64,000 nt of DNA from Yersinia aleksiciae (lineage in GTDB: Bacteria; Pseudomonadota; Gammaproteobacteria; Enterobacterales; Enterobacteriaceae): the NCBI RefSeq assembly GCF_001047675.1, contig NZ_CP011975.1:2148073-2212072 (forward strand), given 5' to 3'. This document shows positions 56,947 to 64,000 of this stretch, piece after piece. Under the pieces are notes generated by a model. The model saw nothing but the letters and a program-made list of their open reading frames with translations, made no database searches and was not told the origin of the DNA. The stretch's first letter is position 1, and every line of letters begins with the position of its first letter. The translations under genes were made by a program, and so were the position numbers.

Positions 56947-58797
56947 ATGCCTAAGTACCGTTCCCATACCACCACCCATGGCCGCAATATGGCCGGCGCC
57001 CGCGCTCTGTGGCGCGCTACCGGTATGACCGATGATGACTTCGGCAAACCAATTATTGCCGTGGTTAACTCATTTACCCAGTTTGTCCCGGGCCACGTTC
57101 ATTTGCGCGACTTAGGCAAACTGGTCGCGGAGCAAATTGAAGCTTCTGGCGGTGTGGCGAAAGAGTTCAACACCATTGCGGTGGATGATGGGATCGCCAT
57201 GGGTCACGGCGGCATGCTCTACTCTCTGCCTTCGCGTGAATTGATCGCTGACTCCGTTGAGTACATGGTTAACGCCCACTGCGCGGATGCCATGGTGTGT
57301 ATCTCTAACTGCGACAAAATTACCCCAGGGATGCTGATGGCGTCTCTGCGACTGAATATCCCAGTAATCTTTGTCTCTGGCGGCCCGATGGAAGCCGGTA
57401 AAACCAAGCTGTCAGACCAAATTATCAAGCTGGATCTGGTGGATGCCATGATTCAGGGCGCTAACCCTAATGTCAGCGATGCCGACAGTGAACAGATTGA
57501 GCGCTCAGCGTGCCCAACCTGCGGCTCCTGCTCTGGGATGTTTACTGCCAACTCGATGAACTGCCTGAATGAGGCGCTGGGTCTGGCTTTGCCGGGTAAC
57601 GGTTCACTGTTGGCGACTCATGCTGACCGTAAACAGCTATTCCTTGATGCCGGTCGGCATATCGTTGAGTTGACCAAACGTTATTACGAGCAAGATGATG
57701 TCACTGCCTTGCCGCGTAGCATCGCCAACAAAGCGGCATTTGAAAACGCCATGACGCTGGATATCGCCATGGGCGGCTCGACCAACACCGTGCTGCACTT
57801 ACTGGCCGCGGCGCAGGAAGGGGACATTGATTTCGATATTAGCGATATCGACCGTTTATCTCGCCAAGTGCCACATCTGTGCAAAGTTGCGCCGAGTACC
57901 CAGAAATACCATATGGAAGATGTACACCGTGCGGGTGGGGTGATGGGGATTTTAGGCGAGCTGGATCGCGCTAACCTGCTGAACCGAGAAGTGAAAAACG
58001 TCTTGGGGCTGAATCTGACACAAACGTTGTCAGCCTATGACGTGATGCTGACCCAAGACCAAGGCGTGAAACAGATGTACGCCGCCGGTCCAGCCGGTAT
58101 CCGCACCACCAAAGCCTTCTCGCAGGATTGTCGTTTTCCCTCACTGGATACCGACCGCGAAGAGGGTTGTATCCGCACTCGTGAACATGCCTACAGCCAA
58201 GACGGTGGTTTGGCGGTGTTGTACGGCAATATTGCTGAAAACGGCAGTATCGTTAAAACCGCGGGCGTGGATAAAGAGAGTCTGATTTTCCGTGGCCCGG
58301 CCAAAGTGTATGAGAGTCAGGATGATGCGGTAGCCGCGATTCTCGGCGGCAAAGTGGTGGCCGGTGATGTGGTGGTGATTCGCTACGAAGGGCCGAAAGG
58401 CGGGCCGGGGATGCAGGAGATGCTCTACCCGACCACTTACCTGAAATCCATGGGCTTGGGCAAGAGCTGCGCACTGCTGACGGATGGTCGCTTCTCCGGT
58501 GGTACCTCGGGCTTGTCGATTGGTCACGTCTCACCCGAAGCCGCCAGTGGTGGCTTGATTGGTTTGGTGCAGGATGGCGATTTTATCAATATCGATATTC
58601 CAAACCGTAGCATTGTATTGGATGTGAGTGAGTCTGAGCTGGCTGCTCGTCGTGAAACTGAAGAGGCCCGTGGCGCTGCTGCATGGTCACCGAAAGCCCG
58701 CGAACGTCAGGTTTCTTATGCACTGCGTGCTTATGCCCTATTGGCAACCAGCGCGGACAAAGGTGCGGTGCGCGACAAAAGTAAGCTGGGAGGCTAA
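56947..58797 (+). CDS. ilvD: Dihydroxy-acid dehydratase
   Basis: IlvD is an iron-sulfur enzyme dehydrating 2,3-dihydroxy acids to the 2-keto acids of valine and isoleucine. The 616 residues equal E. coli. Cluster Cys lie in [12 protein letters not shown] and [22 protein letters not shown] precedes the ATG. It is 181 bp after ilvE and 5 bp before ilvA. Confidence 0.98.
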   Translation: MPKYRSHTTTHGRNMAGARALWRATGMTDDDFGKPIIAVVNSFTQFVPGHVHLRDLGKLVAEQIEASGGVAKEFNTIAVDDGIAMGHGGMLYSLPSRELIADSVEYMVNAHCADAMVCISNCDKITPGMLMASLRLNIPVIFVSGGPMEAGKTKLSDQIIKLDLVDAMIQGANPNVSDADSEQIERSACPTCGSCSGMFTANSMNCLNEALGLALPGNGSLLATHADRKQLFLDAGRHIVELTKRYYEQDDVTALPRSIANKAAFENAMTLDIAMGGSTNTVLHLLAAAQEGDIDFDISDIDRLSRQVPHLCKVAPSTQKYHMEDVHRAGGVMGILGELDRANLLNREVKNVLGLNLTQTLSAYDVMLTQDQGVKQMYAAGPAGIRTTKAFSQDCRFPSLDTDREEGCIRTREHAYSQDGGLAVLYGNIAENGSIVKTAGVDKESLIFRGPAKVYESQDDAVAAILGGKVVAGDVVVIRYEGPKGGPGMQEMLYPTTYLKSMGLGKSCALLTDGRFSGGTSGLSIGHVSPEAASGGLIGLVQDGDFINIDIPNRSIVLDVSESELAARRETEEARGAAAWSPKARERQVSYALRAYALLATSADKGAVRDKSKLGG

Positions 58798-58802
58798 TCC
58801 CC

Positions 58803-60347
58803 ATGGCGGTATCACAACCCTTACCCGCTGCCCCCTGTGGGGCAGAATATCTGCGTGCGATACTTCGCGCGCCAGTGTATGAGGTGGCACAAGTCACCCC
58901 ACTGCAAGTGATGGAAAAGATCTCCTCCCGCTTGGGCAATACCATTTTGGTGAAACGCGAAGATCGGCAGCCAGTGCACAGCTTTAAGCTGCGTGGCGCT
59001 TACGCGATGCTGGCGAGTCTGACAGAAGAGCAGAAAGCCTGTGGTGTGATTACCGCGTCTGCGGGTAACCATGCGCAGGGTGTGGCGCTGTCGGCCAGCA
59101 AGTTGGGGATTAAGGCGCTGATTGTGATGCCAGTGGCAACCGCTGACATCAAAGTTGACGCAGTGCGGGGTTTTGGTGGCGAGGTGCTGCTGTTTGGTGC
59201 CAATTTTGATGAGGCCAAAGGCAAAGCTATCGCGCTCTCCCAGCAGCAGGGTTATACCTTTATTCCTCCCTTTGACCACCCTGCGGTGATCGCTGGGCAG
59301 GGAACGTTGGCGCTGGAGTTACTCCAGCAAGACGCCCATCTTGACCGGATATTTGTGCCGGTTGGTGGTGGCGGGCTGGTGGCAGGTGTCGCGGTGCTGA
59401 TCAAGCAATTGATGCCGCAAATTAAGGTGATCGGCGTTGAAGCGGAAGATTCAGCCTGTTTACGTGCTGCGCTGGATGCAGGCCAGCCGGTGGATCTGGC
59501 GCGTGTCGGCTTGTTTGCCGAAGGGGTGGCGGTGAAACGCATTGGCGATGAGCCTTTCCGCTTGTGCCAAGAGTATCTGGATGAGGTGATCACCGTCGAC
59601 AGTGATGCTATCTGTGCAGCCGTCAAAGATATCTTTGAAGATGTGCGCGCGATTGCTGAACCTTCAGGTGCGCTGGCGCTGGCGGGTCTGAAAAAATATG
59701 TGCAGCAGCACAATATTCAAGGTGAGCGTCTGGCTCATGTGCTCTCGGGTGCTAACGTTAACTTCCACGGTTTACGTTATGTATCAGAACGTTGTGAGTT
59801 AGGTGAGCAGCGCGAAGCCTTGCTGGCGGTCACTATCCCTGAGCAAAAAGGCAGTTTCTTGCGTTTCTGCGAGTTGCTGGGGGGCCGTTCCGTGACGGAG
59901 TTTAATTACCGTTATGCGGATGCGGATAACGCCTGCATTTTTGTCGGGGTACGTTTGACCCGCGGTTATGCTGAACGGGCTGAGATCTTGTCCGAGTTGC
60001 AGGAGAAGGGCTATCAGGTAGTGGATCTGTCTGATGACGAGATGGCGAAGCTCCATGTGCGTTATATGGTGGGGGGCCGCCCATCCAAGCCGCTGCGTGA
60101 GCGCCTGTACAGTTTTGAATTCCCAGAATCTCCGGGGGCTTTGCTGAAATTCCTGCATACGCTCGGCACGCACTGGAATATTTCGCTGTTCCACTATCGC
60201 AGTCATGGCACTGATTTTGGCCGAGTTTTGGCCGGGTTTGAGTTGTCGGCATCTGAACCGCAATTTGAGCAGCACCTGACCGCCTTGGGCTACGATTGCC
60301 ACGATGAGACCAATAACCCCGCATTTAAATTTTTCCTCGCGGGTTAA
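58803..60347 (+). CDS. ilvA: Threonine deaminase (biosynthetic)
   Basis: IlvA converts threonine to 2-oxobutanoate, the first isoleucine-specific step, and is inhibited by isoleucine. The 514 residues equal E. coli. The PLP Lys is in HSFKLRGAY, the phosphate-binding loop is GGGGL, and two ACT-like regulatory domains occupy about 335-514. It starts 5 bp after ilvD, implying coupled translation. Confidence 0.98.
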   Translation: MAVSQPLPAAPCGAEYLRAILRAPVYEVAQVTPLQVMEKISSRLGNTILVKREDRQPVHSFKLRGAYAMLASLTEEQKACGVITASAGNHAQGVALSASKLGIKALIVMPVATADIKVDAVRGFGGEVLLFGANFDEAKGKAIALSQQQGYTFIPPFDHPAVIAGQGTLALELLQQDAHLDRIFVPVGGGGLVAGVAVLIKQLMPQIKVIGVEAEDSACLRAALDAGQPVDLARVGLFAEGVAVKRIGDEPFRLCQEYLDEVITVDSDAICAAVKDIFEDVRAIAEPSGALALAGLKKYVQQHNIQGERLAHVLSGANVNFHGLRYVSERCELGEQREALLAVTIPEQKGSFLRFCELLGGRSVTEFNYRYADADNACIFVGVRLTRGYAERAEILSELQEKGYQVVDLSDDEMAKLHVRYMVGGRPSKPLRERLYSFEFPESPGALLKFLHTLGTHWNISLFHYRSHGTDFGRVLAGFELSASEPQFEQHLTALGYDCHDETNNPAFKFFLAG

Positions 60348-60365
60348 TTAAGCGTCATAAGGGCC

Positions 60366-60395
60366 GAGTCACTATCTTATTATCGATAGTGGCTC
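60366..60395 (+). other. Hairpin after ilvA
   Basis: GAGTCACTATC (60366-60376) pairs with GATAGTGGCTC (60385-60395), with one wobble and an 8-base loop. No T-run follows, so this is a weak or Rho-aided terminator candidate for the ilv operon. Confidence 0.45.
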
Positions 60396-60573
60396 AATCC
60401 ACATTGTCCGACACTGCCTCAACAATTAACTCGCCAATAAATCCCTCGCAAACCTTAATAATATTATTTTCATTTTACTCCATGGTTGTTTATTGAGTGA
60501 TGGTGGTTTTGTGTTATTAATTTTAGTGCTCGTATACGGGCATGGAAATGATGATTATATATGGAGGCTATTT

Positions 60574-61152
60574 ATGAATAATATAAACAATCAGGCTGGA
60601 AATGCTCACTCCGATATTAATTCAACACAGTTTCCTGAAGATAATACGGCGGTAAAAGTGAATGAAGGGCATTTAGACCGTATTTTGTCTGATTTAGAAA
60701 CGATTAGATCGAAGAATAAAGAGTCTATCAGCCAGCTTAATGGACATTATCAAGAGAATAGTGATGGCTCTTTCCACTCCTACGCTACTGAAGAAGCGAG
60801 TGCTAATGGTATTAATCAAGTGAGAATCTATATTGAAGCACAATATAGTTCCGGTAGTATAAGCGGCTATCATATTCGATATACTGAGTTTGATACTACA
60901 GGGAATATATTGGGTTATGTCGAGAGTCAATTGGATGCAAATGGAACCACTCTCGATTACGATCATGGTAAAAGTGGAATGCAACGTGATATTATTGCCG
61001 AGCCTACTGCGGAAATAGGGGGGGTATTAGCTGAATCAATTAATAGCTTCCCGCTACAAGGCGTCGACATTGACATCGAAAATACTTTTATCGCAAGTAA
61101 TATCAGATATGTGGCGACTCTCTCGAGTACCGTCATTGGTATATATTTATGA
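60574..61152 (+). CDS. Hypothetical protein, unknown family
   Basis: I do not recognise this 192-residue protein. The ATG at 60574 has an excellent ribosome site (GGAGG, 60562-60566), so the gene looks real; the TTG at 60493 is rejected. The N-terminus is Asn/Ser-rich with no signal peptide or lipobox. Residues about 33-55 could form a short coiled coil (LDRILSDLETIRSKNKE). The middle has FDTTGNILGYVESQLDANGT, two units 14 residues apart resembling the repeats of the next gene. The last 20 residues are hydrophobic but not a clear membrane span. Composition is AT-rich against the neighbouring ilv genes, suggesting acquired DNA. Confidence 0.7.
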   Translation: MNNINNQAGNAHSDINSTQFPEDNTAVKVNEGHLDRILSDLETIRSKNKESISQLNGHYQENSDGSFHSYATEEASANGINQVRIYIEAQYSSGSISGYHIRYTEFDTTGNILGYVESQLDANGTTLDYDHGKSGMQRDIIAEPTAEIGGVLAESINSFPLQGVDIDIENTFIASNIRYVATLSSTVIGIYL

Positions 61153-61279
61153 GGCGAAGGGTCTTTCGAACATTCATTGTTAACATATCATTATCCTTAC
61201 AGTTAGCAACTTAAGAAACATATCACTTAACGGCTCATTGAGCTTGCTGACAAACCTCATTTATAGCTCGGTGACTGGC

Positions 61280-61320
61280 GGGGCGACCACACTGATGGTC
61301 GCTCCGACGGCTTACGCCGT
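61280..61320. repeat. Double hairpin in the ilvA-ilvY insertion
   Basis: A 10-bp stem, GGGGCGACCA/TGGTCGCTCC (61280-61289 with 61296-61305), is followed at once by ACGGC/GCCGT (61307-61311 with 61316-61320). The GC content stands out from the surroundings. It resembles a dispersed palindromic unit but I cannot name one. Confidence 0.5.
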
Positions 61321-61372
61321 TACGACCCATTCGGCACATCTCTCCGCTAATCAACTTTGTCCACTGTCTGCA

Positions 61373-61394
61373 ACGGCCCATTGAGCCTTTTTTA
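61373..61394 (+). terminator. Possible terminator after the first unknown gene
   Basis: GGCCC-ATT-GAGCC forms a short imperfect stem followed by six T. It is a variant of the stronger terminator after the second unknown gene. Confidence 0.5.
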
Positions 61395-61686
61395 TTCCTT
61401 CAATTCAACTCTGCTAAGTCTATGGCTTATAGGCAGCTTTATTCATGATAGATAAATCATCACGCAAATAAATTCATGTCTCTTATTTTTTTTACTTGTT
61501 TTTTATATTATTTCCTTTGTTTGCTTATGGATTTTAATTTTTTGCGATATTTAGAGCTAAAATCGTTAGCATCTAGCCGCAATAAGTTACGCAAAATAGC
61601 CCCATCTTTTGGCTTATTGTGTGCTTAGATGGTTTATATCCATAAAATAAAGTTATTTTAATCTGATAAATTATATAGGTATCTGT

Positions 61687-62598
61687 ATGAATAATAGTTA
61701 CTCTGGCTTTCGGCAGGTGGAATCTACTATTAGTAATAGTAGTGAGGTAGTTATAGAAACGGAGAATGGTAAAATAAGAACTGTAACCATATACCAAAAG
61801 AGTGGCGAGGTAGCCTCAGAAGTTAAAACGACCATGGATCTTAGCGGGAAAATATTAAGTGAAAATGAATATACGTACGGTAATAACGGTGTTGTAAAGT
61901 CTGAAATCAATAAAGTGTATAATAACAATGGTAAGCTTACGCAGAAAGATATTATAACTAACCAATATGATATTTCGGATAAATTAGTGTCGAAGAGTGT
62001 TTTAAATCAGTCTGTCGATTCAAAAGGTCGGTTGATTGCCAGCACTGAGAAAAATTTTGATGGCCATCAAAATCTAGTCGATATGGTTAAAATAAAGCAG
62101 GAGTTTAATTTTTTTGGTTATCGGACTCAGCAAGAGAAGGAAACATATGATGCTAATGAAAAGTTAGTGAGTACCTTTAAGGAGGTGCAGAGTTTCAAGT
62201 GGAATCTCTTTAAAGAAAGAACTGGCGTCGTTCGGGTATCTCAGCAATTTGATCCTAGTGAAAATCTGATCTCCAAGATGACAGAAAATTATAACTTTGA
62301 CTCTGATGGAGTTTTTAACTCCAGAGCTGAGCTATCGCAAAAATTTAATTCTGTTGGAGAGGAAACTTCCTGTTCTAATCGTGCGTACGATGCTACTGGA
62401 AAAATGACGTCTAACGTTAGCAGTCACGCTCGTTTCGAAGTGAAATCCGATCAATTGGTGAGTGCGATGAATGGTTTTGGCACTCTTAACAGAGCGCCTG
62501 TTGTCGCCACTATTGGGCAACCAAATCGTGCGGCCGTTGGGATTACGATGAGTGACTCACATTCGCCCTCTTACGAGCCTATCTCTTACTCTGTTTAA
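61687..62598 (+). CDS. Hypothetical repeat protein (14-16-residue YD/MORN-like units)
   Basis: I do not recognise this 303-residue hydrophilic protein. It has no signal peptide. From about residue 50 to 240 it is built of short units centred on (F/Y/M)D-x-x-G-K-L: at 50, 64, 78, 94, 110, 124, 140, 154, 188, 204, 220 and 234, mostly 14 or 16 residues apart. This suggests a run of beta-hairpins like the YD, MORN or YwqK-type repeats (resemblance only). The N-terminus (MNNSYSGFRQ) is Asn/Ser-rich; residues about 255-303 are non-repetitive. The ribosome site is weak. The gene is AT-rich and followed by a strong terminator. It could be a secreted or polymorphic-toxin-related protein; this is unproven. 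Confidence 0.7.
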   Translation: MNNSYSGFRQVESTISNSSEVVIETENGKIRTVTIYQKSGEVASEVKTTMDLSGKILSENEYTYGNNGVVKSEINKVYNNNGKLTQKDIITNQYDISDKLVSKSVLNQSVDSKGRLIASTEKNFDGHQNLVDMVKIKQEFNFFGYRTQQEKETYDANEKLVSTFKEVQSFKWNLFKERTGVVRVSQQFDPSENLISKMTENYNFDSDGVFNSRAELSQKFNSVGEETSCSNRAYDATGKMTSNVSSHARFEVKSDQLVSAMNGFGTLNRAPVVATIGQPNRAAVGITMSDSHSPSYEPISYSV

Positions 62599-62608
62599 GG
62601 GGTAAACA

Positions 62609-63490
62609 TCACAGCAGCCCCCAAAAGGCTTCAATCAACGGCTCATTGAGCCGTTTTTTCGTGACACAAACCCCCAACTCAAACGGCTCCACCAATGAGA
62701 CATCATCCAGTAGGGAAATACGGTTGCGCACCGGTTCCGGGCTGTTATCCACCACCACTGACGGGATCAGTGCCACACCACAGCCCAATGCTACCATCGA
62801 CACAATCGCCTCATGGCCGGAAACCGTGGCGTAAATCAAGGGGTTAGTGATGCGCTGGCGACGGAACCACAAATCAATGCGTTTTCGTGATGGGCCGTGC
62901 TCCGGCAATATAAAAGGAATGGTGGCCCAATCGGGCTGATCGACGGAGACCTGCGATCGCACCGCGCAAGGGAGAGCGGGGGCAATCAGCACCAACGGAA
63001 TTTCGCCAATTTGGGTAAAGGCCACGCTGCTGGGGAGCACCTCAGGGCGGCCCGCAATCCCAAGATCAGCCTCATTGGACTGCACCTTATCGACCGCATC
63101 GGCAGCATCACCCGTGGTGAGTTTGATTTCAACCAGCGGATGGCGGGCGCGGAAGCGATCCAGAATCGGCGGTAGATGGCTGTATGCGGCGGTGACCGAG
63201 CAAAATAGCCGCAGTTCGCCACTCAGCGATGGCCCGTGTTGGCCTAAGGCATGGCGCAATTGCTGATATTGCAGCAAGGTTTGCTGCGCAAAGGATTTCA
63301 GTTGGGTGCCCGCATCCGTCAGTTGCACGGTACGATTATCACGTAAAAAAAGTGGCTGGCCGATGGTCTCTTCCAGCCGCTGGATCTGGCGTGAAAGGGT
63401 CGATGGGCTGACGTGCATGGCTTTGGCGGTGCGGCCAAAATGGCGGCTTTCGGCCAAATGCAGGAATAATTTTAAGTCACGTAAATCCAT
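62609..63490 (-). CDS. ilvY: LysR-type activator IlvY
   Basis: IlvY activates ilvC when its inducer substrates (acetolactate, acetohydroxybutyrate) bind. The 293 residues from the ATG at 63490 (MDLRDLKLFLHLAESRHFGR) match E. coli IlvY (297), including the helix-turn-helix and the conserved FCSVTAAYSHLPPILDRF. The C-terminus EAFWGLL is a few residues shorter than E. coli; the neighbouring acquired DNA begins right there. A GTG at 63493 is an alternative start. Confidence 0.96.
   Translation of the reverse strand: MDLRDLKLFLHLAESRHFGRTAKAMHVSPSTLSRQIQRLEETIGQPLFLRDNRTVQLTDAGTQLKSFAQQTLLQYQQLRHALGQHGPSLSGELRLFCSVTAAYSHLPPILDRFRARHPLVEIKLTTGDAADAVDKVQSNEADLGIAGRPEVLPSSVAFTQIGEIPLVLIAPALPCAVRSQVSVDQPDWATIPFILPEHGPSRKRIDLWFRRQRITNPLIYATVSGHEAIVSMVALGCGVALIPSVVVDNSPEPVRNRISLLDDVSLVEPFELGVCVTKKRLNEPLIEAFWGLL
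62638..62657 (+). terminator. Terminator of the repeat-protein gene, inside the ilvY 3' end
   Basis: CGGCTC-ATT-GAGCCG is a perfect 6-bp stem with T6 after it on the plus strand. The same bases encode the EPLIEAF tail of ilvY on the other strand, so terminator and coding sequence share DNA. Confidence 0.75.
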
Positions 63491-63666
63491 CACCGACCGC
63501 CTCTTGAGTAAGAATGTCCATTGTATTGCATCAGGAATAGGCTGTATTGCAGAATCTGCAACATGACATTGTTAATATATCAATTTCAGCAATGTGTTTC
63601 CTGTCATATAGTGAATCCAAGGTTATCCCCTACACCCACAAAACAGCATCTGAACGGAGTAATACC
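63491..63666. promoter_or_regulatory. ilvY-ilvC divergent operator region
   Basis: TTGCAG-AAT-CTGCAA (63547-63561) is a perfect inverted repeat with the T-N11-A pattern of LysR-type sites and is the likely IlvY operator. A second, looser TTG...CAA region lies at about 63568-63595 nearer ilvC. The arrangement fits two tandem IlvY operators overlapping the promoters. Confidence 0.65.
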
Positions 63667-64000
63667 ATGGCTAACTATTTCAACACATTGAACCTGCGTC
63701 AGCAGTTGGCGCAATTAGGTCAGTGTCGCTTTATGGCACGCGACGAATTTGCCGATGAAGCCGGCTACCTGAAAGGGAAAAAAGTGGTGATCGTGGGCTG
63801 TGGCGCACAAGGGCTGAACCAAGGCTTAAATATGCGTGACTCCGGTCTGGACGTGACTTACGCGCTGCGTAAAGAAGCTATTGCCGAGAAACGTGCTTCA
63901 TGGCGCAAAGCGACGGAAAACGGCTTCAAAGTCGGCACTTACGAAGAGTTGATCCCACAGGCGGATTTGGTGGTTAACCTGACACCAGACAAACAGCACT
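63667..64000 (+). CDS. ilvC: Ketol-acid reductoisomerase, 5' part (truncated by window end)
   Basis: IlvC isomerises and reduces acetolactate or acetohydroxybutyrate with NADPH. The first 111 codons ([20 protein letters not shown] onwards) include the Rossmann motif [16 protein letters not shown] and the NADPH-phosphate-binding Arg/Ser stretch. GGAGT lies upstream of the ATG. The gene runs off the right edge. Confidence 0.97.
   Translation, partial: MANYFNTLNLRQQLAQLGQCRFMARDEFADEAGYLKGKKVVIVGCGAQGLNQGLNMRDSGLDVTYALRKEAIAEKRASWRKATENGFKVGTYEELIPQADLVVNLTPDKQH

Larger units (their letters stand above)
61153..61686. other. Intergenic region with a GC-richer hairpin island
   Basis: This 534-bp AT-rich gap lies between the two unknown genes. 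It contains a compact hairpin island (61280-61320) and two copies of an AACGGC(T/C)CATTGAGC motif (61229-61243 and 61372-61386). A third copy lies in the ilvY 3' end. I see no credible gene in it. Confidence 0.5.

Overview
The window is enterobacterial chromosome and looks like Yersinia, most likely Y. enterocolitica or a close relative. Housekeeping proteins match E. coli orthologues in length and order. There are Yersinia-type ERIC palindromes (one full, one full with a partial second copy, one short form). The hemophore closely resembles the Y. pestis HasA I remember. Species-level placement is inference.

Layout, left to right. (1) 1-14.4 kb is core: the end of cytR, ftsN, hslVU, menA, rraA, zapB, glpFK-glpX, emrD, fpr and ppc. 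(2) 14.7-19.4 kb is the arginine cluster, argE divergent from argCBH, with tandem ARG boxes between them. (3) 19.5-28.3 kb is an AT-rich accessory block carrying a Fur-box-controlled heme acquisition locus, hasR-hasA-(second hasA-like gene)-hasD-hasE-hasB. (4) 28.5-32 kb is a thiol/peroxide module: a dihydrolipoamide-dehydrogenase-like flavoprotein and a peroxiredoxin-glutaredoxin fusion, divergent from oxyR. (5) 31.9-38.9 kb is sthA, fabR, yijD, trmA, a cobalamin riboswitch with btuB, and murI. (6) 38.9-45.0 kb is a complete rRNA operon: P1/P2, 16S, tRNA-Ile, tRNA-Ala, 23S, 5S, tRNA-Asp, tRNA-Trp, terminator. (7) 45.0-50.3 kb is a ytfQRT-yjfF sugar ABC transporter. (8) 50.3-53.3 kb is hdfR, maoP and yifB. 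(9) 53.6-64.0 kb is the branched-chain amino-acid cluster ilvL-G-M-E-D-A, then ilvY divergent from a truncated ilvC. Two AT-rich genes of unknown function sit between ilvA and ilvY.

How parts work together: the Has genes encode a secreted heme scavenger, its type I exporter (HasD/HasE; the outer-membrane channel is not here), a TonB-dependent receptor (HasR) and a dedicated energiser (HasB). OxyR sits beside enzymes that reduce peroxides and disulfides. The ilv genes cover isoleucine/valine synthesis, with leader-peptide attenuation and IlvY control of ilvC.

Most unusual items: a second, strongly divergent, cysteine-bearing hemophore-like gene next to hasA; two orphan genes between ilvA and ilvY, one with about a dozen 14-16-residue repeats; an rRNA operon whose left flank matches E. 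coli rrnB and right flank matches rrnC; and insertion of about 11.6 kb between argH and oxyR, which are adjacent in E. coli.
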